A DNA stretch of 64,000 nt from contig NZ_JAIVAJ010000001.1 in NCBI RefSeq assembly GCF_020171725.1, positions 372,001-436,000 on the forward strand. Direction: 5' to 3'. The notes beneath the pieces are model-generated. The model had not been told where the DNA came from. It saw only the letters and a program-made list of their open reading frames with translations, and did not search any database. A program made the position numbers and the translations under genes. This document shows positions 46,652-54,081 of the stretch, piece after piece (the first letter of the stretch is position 1; each line of letters starts with the position of its first letter). The DNA is from Halobacillus litoralis. GTDB taxonomy: Bacteria > Bacillota > Bacilli > Bacillales > Halobacillaceae.

Positions 46652-46933
46652 TCATGATTTCTGAGCAGCCTCATGTAAGACGTTTAGTTGTTTTTCTAAG
46701 TTATCAAGAAGTTCCTTGCCTTCTTCCTCACTGATGAGATTCAAACGTACGGCAAAATGAATCTCACGGGATAACCCGAACATCTGTGTATCTAAAACTT
46801 CTTCATAAAGTGGACACTGAGGCATGGTCAAGTTGTCCATCTGAACTTTAATCAATCGTAAAATTTTGTCAGCGTCAGCTTTTAGAAGGGCATAGGCCTT
46901 TTCTCGATGATCCACAGCCACATCAGATAACAT
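46652..46933 (-). CDS. ylaN: YlaN family protein (UPF0358)
   Basis: 93 residues, the length of B. subtilis YlaN, all-helical with the conserved [20 protein letters not shown]. YlaN is implicated in iron homeostasis through interaction with Fur. The ATG at 46933 is chosen for GGAGGGG upstream; an ATG five codons earlier contains that site. It has its own promoter and terminator. Confidence 0.92.
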   Translation of the reverse strand: MLSDVAVDHREKAYALLKADADKILRLIKVQMDNLTMPQCPLYEEVLDTQMFGLSREIHFAVRLNLISEEEGKELLDNLEKQLNVLHEAAQKS

Positions 46934-46969
46934 CAAAATCCCCTCCATTTACAATCTATCTCTTTTCAT

Positions 46970-46999
46970 ATTATCGTCTGGAGCGAAAAAATGCAACAA
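46970..46999 (-). promoter_or_regulatory. Candidate sigma-A promoter for ylaN
   Basis: TTGTTG, 18-bp spacer, GATAAT on the minus strand, 37 bp upstream of the ylaN start. Confidence 0.55.
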
Positions 47000-47015
47000 A
47001 CGTTAGAGGATTCGA

Positions 47016-47945
47016 TTAAAAAATTGACAAGTCGTACCGGTTAGACAAGAGCTCCAATAATTTGAGTCCTACGACGCTGTTTCCCTTATCATCGAGGCTC
47101 GGTCCATAGACCGCAATTCCTCCGAAATCGTTCAAGGATGCAAGGACCGATCCGGACACCCCACTCTTTGCCGGGATTCCAACTTTTATGGCGAATGATC
47201 CAGAGGCATCGTACATCCCACACGTAACCATGAAAGTTTTGCAAATTCGGGCAAGGTGCTTTGGAATAATCCGTCGCCCTGACTCCAAATCACGGCCTCC
47301 ATTCGCAAGTAATGCACCGATGCGCGCAAGCTGACAGACGTTCAGCTCAATGGCACATTGTTTCGTATAAGCATCCAACGCCTCTTCCACACTTCCAGTC
47401 ACAATTCTGTGCTGCTTCATATAAAAAAGAAGCGAACGATTCAGGAATGAAGTCTCAAACTCGGACGATGCGACTTCCTCATTGTATCGAATGGAATGGT
47501 CATCCGTTAGATCGTGGACAAAGCTGAGGAGCCTCCCGACCTTCTCATCCGGCGTATCACCATGAATCATGTTCGTGACAGCGAGCGCTCCGGCATTAAT
47601 CATTGGATTCAACGGTTTACCTGGTGTTTTCTCAAGCCGGTAAATGGAATGAAACGGATCTCCCGTCGGCTCCATGCCGACACGTTCGAATACATACTCC
47701 TCGCCATTGTCCATCAGAGCAAGTGCGAGCGCAATCACTTTCGAGATACTCTGCAACGTGAAGGTCGCTTCTGTGTATCCTGCTTCTACCGATTCTCCAT
47801 TTACATAATGAATGGCAACCGCCAGTTCTTCCGGGTTTTGTCTTGAGAGAGCCGGAATATAGTTGGCAACTTGACCGTCGTGAGCATACGGTCGTACATT
47901 CTCAAGCCAGTCTTCTAATATGTTTTGTGTAATATCCTTTTTCAA
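47016..47945 (-). CDS. glsA: Glutaminase
   Basis: Serine-dependent glutaminase (beta-lactamase fold) that makes glutamate and ammonia. 309 residues with the active-site S66-I-S-K69 and conserved KPLNPMINAGALAVTNMI and ASGSFAIKVGIPAKSGVSGS. The start is a TTG at 47945 behind AAGGAGG. Corresponds to B. subtilis ylaM by position next to ylaN and ylaL. Glutamate production may also support osmoadaptation, which is inference. Confidence 0.95.
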   Translation of the reverse strand: MKKDITQNILEDWLENVRPYAHDGQVANYIPALSRQNPEELAVAIHYVNGESVEAGYTEATFTLQSISKVIALALALMDNGEEYVFERVGMEPTGDPFHSIYRLEKTPGKPLNPMINAGALAVTNMIHGDTPDEKVGRLLSFVHDLTDDHSIRYNEEVASSEFETSFLNRSLLFYMKQHRIVTGSVEEALDAYTKQCAIELNVCQLARIGALLANGGRDLESGRRIIPKHLARICKTFMVTCGMYDASGSFAIKVGIPAKSGVSGSVLASLNDFGGIAVYGPSLDDKGNSVVGLKLLELLSNRYDLSIF

Positions 47946-47983
47946 AAGCTTCGCCTCCTTGTAATGAAATCGAATTCATTTTT

Positions 47984-47992
47984 TGCTATCAT
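47984..47992 (+). promoter_or_regulatory. Candidate extended -10 promoter for ylaL
   Basis: TGCTATCAT about 40 bp upstream of the ATG at 48030. Weak -35. Confidence 0.4.
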
Positions 47993-48029
47993 GGAAGGGG
48001 TTGATCATAATTGGAAAGGTGGCTCCACC

Positions 48030-48524
48030 ATGATTGTACAAATCGCCGGAAACGTAAATTTCCCGATTACATTAGATCCGACCGTCTGGATATTCGACGA
48101 TCGAAAAGTTACATTTAAAGAAGTCTTTGAACCAGAAAGTGTAGAAACATCTGCAGAAGAGGAAGACGAATTGAAGCGCCAATCGTTACGCTTCGATCGT
48201 GAAGTCTATCAACAGAAGCTCAATCCTCCTGTCAATAAAAGCATTAACCGTTACGAGAAACAGCGCATCGTGAACGGAACATTCCTTATGCCAATTAAGC
48301 CGTTCCTTCATACGAGCGAGCCAAAGAACGACGTCACAAAAGCAAAACTCGTTTCTGATGAAGGAGAACATATTGTTGATGCTGACCAACTAGCTGACTC
48401 ATACTTATTATTTGCTGAAGACGGGAAACCACTTAAAGAAGATGGACCCGTACATGTATACTTCAACGATGGGTCAAATCGTAAAGAACCCATCAAAGGA
48501 ATCAAACGCATTGAATTACAATAA
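48030..48524 (+). CDS. ylaL: YlaL-like conserved protein
   Basis: 164 residues starting MIVQIAGNVNFPITLDPTVWIFDDRK, as I recall for B. subtilis YlaL; function unknown (sometimes labelled peptidyl-prolyl isomerase without clear evidence). The start is fixed by GGAAAGGTGG upstream; 35 further in-frame upstream codons overlap the glsA start region and are rejected. The ribosome binding site GGTGG pairs with CCACC just before the ATG. Confidence 0.85.
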   Translation: MIVQIAGNVNFPITLDPTVWIFDDRKVTFKEVFEPESVETSAEEEDELKRQSLRFDREVYQQKLNPPVNKSINRYEKQRIVNGTFLMPIKPFLHTSEPKNDVTKAKLVSDEGEHIVDADQLADSYLLFAEDGKPLKEDGPVHVYFNDGSNRKEPIKGIKRIELQ

Positions 48525-48534
48525 ACCCTGCAAG

Positions 48535-48562
48535 GGACAGCCATTATCCGGCTGTCCTTTTT
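48535..48562 (+). terminator. Intrinsic terminator after ylaL
   Basis: GGACAGCC / GGCTGTCC with a seven-base loop, then TTTTT. Confidence 0.87.
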
Positions 48563-48643
48563 ACATATTATGACCACCGCATGCACACACTATGAGCACG
48601 AATCAAACGCCAAAAAAGGCAAATAAGAAAAGTGGTGCAACCG

Positions 48644-49216
48644 ATGAGAATAATGGTAATCCTGACAGGGCTATTGCTTCTTGCAGCCTGTCAGAATAAT
48701 GAAGAATCGTTGCTTAGGGAACGGCAGGCCGACTCCGACTTGAAATACGTTACAGATTCTGACCCTGTTAAACGAGAGACATTATCCAATCAACAAGTTG
48801 CGAAAAGGCTCGCTCAAACCGCTGTAGAAGTACCTGATGTACACGATGCAACAGCGGTGGTCCTAGGTAAATATGTCGCTGTCGGTATCGATGTGGACAA
48901 GGACTTGGACCGTTCAAGAGTAGGCGTCATTAAATTTTCTGTTGCGGAGGCCTTGAAGCATGACCCTTACGGCAAGCAAGCGGTAGTCGTTGCTGATGCT
49001 GATGGATTCGAACGCATTCGGGGGCTCGGACGAAAGATTGCTGAAGGACACCCTGTCCAGGCAGTGACCGAGGAATTAAGTCAAATCGTCGGTCGTTATA
49101 TGCCGGAAGGTCCAATCAACGAACGTTCCCAATCGGAATCGAATGAACAATCCATTCCTAAGAAAGACCAAGAAAAACTTCACAAGATTGAAGAAAATCA
49201 GTCCAAAGACAGATGA
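48644..49216 (+). CDS. ylaJ: YhcN/YlaJ family sporulation lipoprotein
   Basis: 190 residues: lipoprotein signal MRIMVILTGLLLLAAC with lipid Cys16, then the YhcN/YlaJ domain (about 40-160; VPDVHDATAVVLGKYVAVGI) and a charged Q/E/K-rich tail. Members are found in the forespore or spore membrane. The ATG at 48644 is preferred over a GTG four codons upstream that overlaps GTGGTG. Confidence 0.88.
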   Translation: MRIMVILTGLLLLAACQNNEESLLRERQADSDLKYVTDSDPVKRETLSNQQVAKRLAQTAVEVPDVHDATAVVLGKYVAVGIDVDKDLDRSRVGVIKFSVAEALKHDPYGKQAVVVADADGFERIRGLGRKIAEGHPVQAVTEELSQIVGRYMPEGPINERSQSESNEQSIPKKDQEKLHKIEENQSKDR

Positions 49217-49261
49217 TAAAAAACAGCTAAATCCAAATTGGATTTAGCTGTTGCTTTTTTC
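49217..49261. terminator. Bidirectional terminator between ylaJ and the 49244 gene
   Basis: Perfect 15-bp stem AACAGCTAAATCCAA / TTGGATTTAGCTGTT with A/T runs on both sides. The right arm and T-run overlap the last six codons of the minus-strand gene. Confidence 0.9.
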
Positions 49262-49528
49262 AAGAATTTCTCTTTCCTTCTCCGTCAATTCATTATAGTA
49301 CTGAACACCGAATTGAGATCCCTCAGATACCATGTCTGCATTATCCAGATTCGATACTTCAGGTTTTCCAGCCTCTTCTACAGGCATATCTGCTTTCGTG
49401 TTCAAGCTGTCCTGCAGACTCTTGGCTTTGTCGACGACTTTTCCTCTCTTCTCTTCATCTTTCATAAAATAGGCAATTGCGCCACCCGCAACCGCACCAA
49501 CAGCAGTAACTAACCAACGTTTTCTCAA
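49244..49528 (-). CDS. Small YtxH-like hypothetical membrane protein
   Basis: 94 residues: a short basic start, a glycine/alanine-rich membrane segment (WLVTAVGAVAGGAIAYFM) and a hydrophilic charged tail ending TEKEREILEKSNS. The organisation resembles YtxH-type proteins, but I do not recognise the family. The start is probably the TTG at 49528, six bases after AAAGGGTG; an ATG at 49534 and GTG at 49537 are alternatives. Function unknown. Confidence 0.7.
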   Translation of the reverse strand: MRKRWLVTAVGAVAGGAIAYFMKDEEKRGKVVDKAKSLQDSLNTKADMPVEEAGKPEVSNLDNADMVSEGSQFGVQYYNELTEKEREILEKSNS

Positions 49529-49627
49529 AATCATCACCCTTTCCTAAAAACTTCTATACTCATGTTTCCCGCTCCGATATGAAATGAAACGTGGAAACTT
49601 CATCTAATTTCAAGAGTTTGAAAAATG

Positions 49628-49636
49628 TGTTATACT
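49628..49636 (+). promoter_or_regulatory. Candidate extended -10 promoter for ylaI
   Basis: TGTTATACT with a weak TTTCAA -35 at 17 bp, 38 bp upstream of the ylaI ATG. Confidence 0.5.
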
Positions 49637-49673
49637 GTTACATAAATGATTGTATAACATTGAGGTGAAAGTC

Positions 49674-49877
49674 ATGCGCGTTCAATGTGTCATCTGTGAT
49701 ACTATCGAAAAAATAGACAGCTATTGCTTACAGGCTAAGCGTCTTCGAAACAGACGCATCAATACGTTCATGTGCGGGACATGCCATGAGCGAATTGCAG
49801 AAAATACCAAAAAACGTCTAGATTCAGGACAATTCAAGTTCCACCGTGAACGAAAAAAAGAAAAACATTTACCGTAA
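49674..49877 (+). CDS. ylaI: YlaI family zinc-ribbon protein (DUF2197)
   Basis: 67 residues with two CxxC pairs (C5/C8 and C34/C37; QCVICDT and MCGTCHE) that likely bind zinc, and a basic C-terminal half (FHRERKKEKHLP). Function unknown. ATG at 49674 behind GAGGTGA; eight in-frame codons upstream overlap this site. Confidence 0.88.
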   Translation: MRVQCVICDTIEKIDSYCLQAKRLRNRRINTFMCGTCHERIAENTKKRLDSGQFKFHRERKKEKHLP

Positions 49878-49881
49878 AGAA

Positions 49882-49905
49882 AGGGCAGCAACCGCTGCCC
49901 TTTTT
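49882..49905 (+). terminator. Intrinsic terminator after ylaI
   Basis: GGGCAGC / GCTGCCC with an AACC loop and TTTTT. Confidence 0.87.
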
Positions 49906-49951
49906 CTGTACTCTCAGATTGTGAGCAGCTTTCATCAATGTTCACCGAAAC

Positions 49952-49986
49952 AAAAAAAGCTCTGCTGGCTAAAACAGCAAAGCTCT
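49952..49986 (-). terminator. Intrinsic terminator after ylaH
   Basis: AGCTTTGCTG / CAGCAGAGCT stem followed by seven T on the minus strand. Confidence 0.83.
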
Positions 49987-49990
49987 TTTC

Positions 49991-50368
49991 TCATGATTGT
50001 TGACTTTCTCGTCCGCTCCGTTCTCTGTGTAAGCGTAAGCGGTATATTCCTAGTATCACTGCCGCAACAGCAATACTCTCTGGAAGCGGTAAATTCAACC
50101 CTAATATCAAGGTTAACAAAAATGTACCGATAATCAAGACGGAATACACGACGACCGCCTTTAACATAGGTAGTTTACGCGCAAAACCGAGTTTGAATGT
50201 GATAATCGTCAATACGACAGTAGTCAAATATAATAACATGAATGAACGAAACAGGATGGCTACCTCGTCTTCGTTATTCAAATTCACTTCACTCCCGAGA
50301 CCACGGAAGAAGAAGTCCGCTACAGGCCATAAATCGGTTGGCACTGGCAATGTGGACATATCCTGCAT
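49991..50368 (-). CDS. ylaH: YlaH-like membrane protein
   Basis: 125 residues, a soluble N-terminal 40 residues, then about three hydrophobic segments (AILFRSFMLLYLTTVVLTII, AVVVYSVLIIGTFLLTLILG) and the C-terminal LRLHRERSGRE, typical of the YlaH-like family. Function unknown. ATG at 50368 behind AAGGAGG; twelve upstream in-frame codons rejected. Confidence 0.87.
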   Translation of the reverse strand: MQDMSTLPVPTDLWPVADFFFRGLGSEVNLNNEDEVAILFRSFMLLYLTTVVLTIITFKLGFARKLPMLKAVVVYSVLIIGTFLLTLILGLNLPLPESIAVAAVILGIYRLRLHRERSGRESQQS

Positions 50369-50441
50369 GACGCTCCTCCTTACAAATACCTCTCCCCATA
50401 TCATACAAGATAATAGGAAAAGAAACCACCCATGGAGGGAT

Positions 50442-50470
50442 TTTCATATTTCCTGTAACTTCGATATAAT
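50442..50470 (+). promoter_or_regulatory. Candidate promoter for ylaF
   Basis: TTTCAT, 17-bp spacer, consensus TATAAT, 25 bp upstream of the start. Confidence 0.45.
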
Positions 50471-50494
50471 GCAAGTAGAATAGAGGTGATCATG

Positions 50495-50674
50495 ATGAAG
50501 TACACGCCAGTACGTATGGCATTCTTAGCTTTTCTTGTTATATTCTCATTCATACTTTGCGCATTCGCTCTCGGACAGGAAGTGTTCTGGCTGGCCGGCG
50601 CATTATTTTTACTAGGATTCGTGTTTATGGGATATGGTCTGAAATTGAAGCGCTCCGCTACTCAATCAGCCTAA
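50495..50674 (+). CDS. ylaF: YlaF-like small membrane protein (DUF5325)
   Basis: 59 residues with two hydrophobic segments (AFLAFLVIFSFILCAFALG; LAGALFLLGFVFMGYGL) joined by a short turn. Family of unknown function. The start may be 50495 or the adjacent ATG at 50492; both follow AGAGGTGA. In B. subtilis typA (ylaG) would be expected between ylaF and ylaH but is not here. Confidence 0.82.
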   Translation: MKYTPVRMAFLAFLVIFSFILCAFALGQEVFWLAGALFLLGFVFMGYGLKLKRSATQSA

Positions 50675-50686
50675 CCTCCGTAAGAG

Positions 50687-50717
50687 AAAAAGCGGCCGTT
50701 TATGAACGGTCGCTTTT
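50687..50717. terminator. Bidirectional terminator between ylaF and suhB
   Basis: AAAAAGCGGCCGTT / AACGGTCGCTTTTT with a TATG loop; the suhB stop codon lies within it. Confidence 0.88.
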
Positions 50718-51524
50718 TGCTTTCAAGTTTACATATTCATCAGCTATTTCATTGTGTATGTTGGTCCGGCTGGCGAGTACTGTTGACTTCTCCAACAGGT
50801 TTAGTGGTTCCTTGTTCGCTTGAGTCACGAGACCTCCGACTTCATGAACCAGAATGGCTCCTCCAGCAAAATCCCATGGCATGAGCGTCATCGTCAAGTA
50901 CCCGTCCAGAATCCCCTCAGCAACAAAGGCAAACTCAAGAGCAGCTGAACCATACGTTCTTGTACTTCTTAAGGTTTTCACCAATTCATGCACGCCTTGA
51001 TGTTCAATATGAGGATTCTCAGGTAACATCCATGTTGTGTTCAACGCCAATATCGATTGGTTTAACGGACGTTGTTGGTTTAATGAAGGAAGTTTCACGT
51101 CATTTTTGTAAGCTCCTTCGCCCCGCTTAGCCGAATAGAGCGTATCTTCCATGACGTTGTAAATAAGTCCGATTTCACCGATTCCATCTACATAGATACC
51201 GATGGATATGGCAAAATTGCGTTTCTGGTGTACAAAGTTCATTGTCCCATCAATCGGATCTACAATCCAGATAGTCCCGTCCAGATTCTCCAGTTCATCC
51301 CCGAACCCTTCTTCGCCTAGTAAATAATGTTCCGGATAGGTTGTCTTGATTTTATCAGCAAAAAACTGCTCGGTCCGCTGATCCATTTCCGTAACGAGGT
51401 CATTCGGGTTCGACTTCGTTTCAATTGAACGTGGAGCATCGATGTTTTCGCGGATGTATTCCCCTGCTTCCAATATCCAAGATGCTGCCTGATCATAGAT
51501 TTCATTTCTCAACTGATTATCCAT
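50700..51524 (-). CDS. suhB: Inositol monophosphatase family protein (YktC/SuhB)
   Basis: Mg-dependent phosphatase of the IMPase fold. 274 residues with the metal-binding motifs GEEGFGDE, WIVDPIDGTMNF and PWDFAGGAILVHEVGG. B. subtilis YktC hydrolyses myo-inositol-1-phosphate and related substrates. ATG at 51524 behind AAAGGAG. Its candidate promoter overlaps the terminator of the preceding gene. Confidence 0.93.
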   Translation of the reverse strand: MDNQLRNEIYDQAASWILEAGEYIRENIDAPRSIETKSNPNDLVTEMDQRTEQFFADKIKTTYPEHYLLGEEGFGDELENLDGTIWIVDPIDGTMNFVHQKRNFAISIGIYVDGIGEIGLIYNVMEDTLYSAKRGEGAYKNDVKLPSLNQQRPLNQSILALNTTWMLPENPHIEHQGVHELVKTLRSTRTYGSAALEFAFVAEGILDGYLTMTLMPWDFAGGAILVHEVGGLVTQANKEPLNLLEKSTVLASRTNIHNEIADEYVNLKAKSDRS

Positions 51525-51557
51525 CGACGACTTCTCCTTTTTTTCAACTTACTTTAC

Positions 51558-51587
51558 ATCGTATCAAAACCTGCTTAAAAAAGACAA
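51558..51587 (-). promoter_or_regulatory. Candidate sigma-A promoter for suhB
   Basis: TTGTCT, 18-bp spacer, TGATACGAT extended -10 on the minus strand, about 35 bp upstream of the suhB start. The -35 box lies in the T-run end of the upstream terminator. Confidence 0.5.
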
Positions 51588-51620
51588 AAAAACACGAGCA
51601 ACTTTATTGTTACTCGTGTT
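51586..51620 (-). terminator. Intrinsic terminator after the 51620 gene
   Basis: AACACGAGTAAC / GTTGCTCGTGTT stem and seven T on the minus strand. Confidence 0.84.
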
Positions 51621-51808
51621 TAAACCGACCATTCAATTAATTGCTTACGTAATGCCGAGAGCTTTCGTTTTGCTTTCATCATCTGAGCCTGGTCCCCAGC
51701 AAGCATGGCATCGTGTAAGGTCACTAATTCGTAATCGATTTCCATACGGATCACCGGGAGCTTCTCTTCTGCTTCTCGTTTACGTAAAGCTTCCATGACA
51801 TGTTTCAT
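51620..51808 (-). CDS. Small charged helical hypothetical protein
   Basis: 62 residues starting MKHVMEALRKREAEEKLPVI, almost entirely predicted helix with many K/R/E and a C-terminal LSALRKQLIEWSV. I do not recognise a family. Support for a real gene: GGGAGGG before the ATG and a dedicated terminator. A TTG two codons upstream is a less likely start. Confidence 0.72.
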   Translation of the reverse strand: MKHVMEALRKREAEEKLPVIRMEIDYELVTLHDAMLAGDQAQMMKAKRKLSALRKQLIEWSV

Positions 51809-51929
51809 GGTCAATCCCTCCCTTTCAAATCCTTACTGTATATATATGTGTTCTACGCGGCAAAAGTTTCTATAAGATTACTTATATTTAACCCAATTTG
51901 TAAACGTTCAAACGCAGAGAACACATTGC

Positions 51930-51958
51930 TTATACAGCTTTTTATTATGTGGTAGAAT
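51930..51958 (+). promoter_or_regulatory. Candidate promoter for yktB
   Basis: TTATAC, 17-bp spacer, TGGTAGAAT extended -10, 25 bp upstream of the yktB start. Confidence 0.5.
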
Positions 51959-51983
51959 AAGGCGGAATAAAGGAGTTGATGTT

Positions 51984-52616
51984 ATGACAACATTTGATGG
52001 ATTCACACAGAAGGATTTCGACGTATTCACCATTCCAGGACTTGAAAATAGAATGGAATCACTGCGCGGTCAGATTTCACCTAAGCTTGAAGCCATTGCT
52101 ACGGACCTTGCTCCTGATGTGACAGCTATGACAGGAGATGAAATGTTCGTCCACGTAGCCAGACACGCAAGGCGCAAAACCAACCCACCAAACGATACAT
52201 GGGCAGCTCTAGCCTCTAACAAACGAGGCTACAAAAAACTCCCCCATTTTCAAGTCGGGTTGTGGGAAACCCATGTCTTTATTTGGTTCGCTGTCATTTA
52301 TGAAAGCCCCATTAAACAAGAATTCGCAAAGGCGTTGAAAAACAACAAAGAGGATATTCTGAAACAAGTGCCCGATCATTATTCATGGTCGATTGATCAC
52401 ACCAAGCCTGATGCCATTCCACACAAGGAAGTAAAAGACGGAAAGTTCACCTCCATGATGGACCGGTTGGAAACGGTCCAAAAGGCAGAAATCCTCTGCG
52501 GACAAACCATCTCAAGAGATGATGCAAGGTTGAAGGACCCGGATGCGTTTCTCGATTTATGTAAAGAGACTTTCCAAACGCTTGAACCGCTTTACCGATT
52601 GACGAAAACCGTTTAG
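51984..52616 (+). CDS. yktB: YktB family protein (DUF1054, UPF0637)
   Basis: 210 residues starting MTTFDGFTQKDFDVFTIPGLE, with KKLPHFQVGLWETHVFIWFAVIYE conserved in the family (written here in part). Function unknown. ATG behind AAAGGAG. Convergent with yktA, as in B. subtilis. Confidence 0.92.
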   Translation: MTTFDGFTQKDFDVFTIPGLENRMESLRGQISPKLEAIATDLAPDVTAMTGDEMFVHVARHARRKTNPPNDTWAALASNKRGYKKLPHFQVGLWETHVFIWFAVIYESPIKQEFAKALKNNKEDILKQVPDHYSWSIDHTKPDAIPHKEVKDGKFTSMMDRLETVQKAEILCGQTISRDDARLKDPDAFLDLCKETFQTLEPLYRLTKTV

Positions 52617-52623
52617 ATCGAAC

Positions 52624-52660
52624 AAGAAAAAGGACGAGCGATATGCCCGTCCTTTTTCTT
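52624..52660. terminator. Bidirectional terminator between yktB and yktA
   Basis: AAGAAAAAGGACG / CGTCCTTTTTCTT perfect stem with an 11-base interior containing further pairing (GC / GC). Confidence 0.9.
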
Positions 52661-52674
52661 GATTCATCGTTTAT

Positions 52675-52950
52675 TTAAGACATTTTCACCTTATCTCCGG
52701 GACTGCTTTCTTTAGCCTTCTTTATCGTCCGATAGCTTGAATAACCGGACTCTTTTTCAAATTGACTAGTCAGCTTTTTCTCCTCACTTTTAGAAGGAAC
52801 AATCTGCTTGAATCTCGTGTAAGCAATCATGAGATCGTCACGATTGACCCCTTTCTCATACGCCTGCTCGACTAAATTGTAAAAGTTTACTACGTCGATT
52901 ATTTCTTCCTTAGACCAATATTGTTCATCAATCGGGTAAGAGTAGCTCAT
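52675..52950 (-). CDS. yktA: UPF0223 family protein YktA
   Basis: 91 residues starting MSYSYPIDEQYWSKEEIIDVVNFYN (seen in part), a helical UPF0223 protein of unknown function, with C-terminal SGYSSYRTIKKAKE. GGAGG precedes the ATG at 52950. Confidence 0.9.
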   Translation of the reverse strand: MSYSYPIDEQYWSKEEIIDVVNFYNLVEQAYEKGVNRDDLMIAYTRFKQIVPSKSEEKKLTSQFEKESGYSSYRTIKKAKESSPGDKVKMS

Positions 52951-52972
52951 TTAAACGCCTCCTTATGTATCA

Positions 52973-53929
52973 TTATGACCAACGGGTGCGGATCTGTTCC
53001 GCTTCCATCAGCATTCTCTTAAAAAGGTCTTCTACAGTAGGGATATCCTTTATTCTCGATGCGACCTGCCCAGCCCATCCAAACCCTTCCGATTGCCTGC
53101 CGTCGTGGATAAAGGCCTTATTCGCCTCACCGCTGATATAATCTTTCAACCCATCATAACCCGCTTCCTCTTTCTCAAGATCCAGGATTCGCTCTGTCCA
53201 TTCATTCGTCAAGGCTCTTGCGGGAGAGTTCAAACTCCTTTTGATGACGGAAGTAGAAGATTCGTCCGCTTGAATTAATGCTTCCTTATACAGCTGATGC
53301 GCATGCCTGCATTCTTGCGTGGCGATGAACCTTGTCCCCATCTCGATGCCTTCTGCTCCTAAAGAAAGAGCCGCCATCAACCCTTTCCCATCCCCGATGC
53401 CTCCAGAAGCAATGACGGGGATATCGACAGCATCCACCACTTGCGGTGTTAAGACAAACGTACCGATATCATATCGCCCAAGGTGACCACCGCCTTCGTG
53501 GCCTACGACCATCACAGCATCCGCTCCGAGCTCTTCCGCCTTTTCAGCCTGCCGCCTTGCCGCTACAAGGACCAATGTTTTAATCCCCCTGCCCTTTACC
53601 TTCTGAAGGACTGGTTTCGGATTGCCACCCGTCACACTGATTACGGGTACTTGTTCATCGATTGCCACTTGAACCATTTCTTCGAATGGACGACCGTGCT
53701 GGCCGATGGCATAGTTCACTCCAAAAGGTCTTGAGGTCAGCTGACGGACCTTCTGGATCTCAGATCGCAGCTCCTGTGGTCCACTTGTGCTCATCGCAGT
53801 AATCTGTCCAAGTCCCCCCGCATTCGACACGGCTGCAGCCAGGTCGGAATAGGCCAGATGAGCGAGTCCTCCTTGAATAATAGGATACGAAATACCAAGT
53901 AATCGAGTAACTTTTGTCTCCCAATCCAT
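52973..53929 (-). CDS. Nitronate monooxygenase-like flavoenzyme
   Basis: TIM-barrel FMN enzyme of the NMO/FabK/2-nitropropane dioxygenase superfamily. 318 residues with the N-terminal YPIIQGGLAHLAYSDLAAAV, the FMN/catalytic motif VVGHEGGGHLGR and IPVIASGGIGDGKGLMAAL. It could be a nitronate monooxygenase or an enoyl-ACP reductase-type FabK; sequence alone cannot decide, and it is not next to fatty-acid genes. ATG behind GGGAGGG. Confidence 0.88.
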   Translation of the reverse strand: MDWETKVTRLLGISYPIIQGGLAHLAYSDLAAAVSNAGGLGQITAMSTSGPQELRSEIQKVRQLTSRPFGVNYAIGQHGRPFEEMVQVAIDEQVPVISVTGGNPKPVLQKVKGRGIKTLVLVAARRQAEKAEELGADAVMVVGHEGGGHLGRYDIGTFVLTPQVVDAVDIPVIASGGIGDGKGLMAALSLGAEGIEMGTRFIATQECRHAHQLYKEALIQADESSTSVIKRSLNSPARALTNEWTERILDLEKEEAGYDGLKDYISGEANKAFIHDGRQSEGFGWAGQVASRIKDIPTVEDLFKRMLMEAEQIRTRWS

Positions 53930-54033
53930 AGAATCCCTCCCTTACTGATTAGTTTATCACGATACGATTCATTATCGGTACTTATAGCCACTTAGCCCGT
54001 TTACAAAAATAACTAGCCAGTGGGTGAGGACTC

Positions 54034-54042
54034 TGCTATAAT
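54034..54042 (+). promoter_or_regulatory. Candidate extended -10 promoter for speA
   Basis: TGCTATAAT, 39 bp upstream of the speA ATG; weak -35. Confidence 0.5.
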
Positions 54043-54081
54043 TCATTTGCTTTCTATCTTGATTTGAGGTGTTGAAACAAA

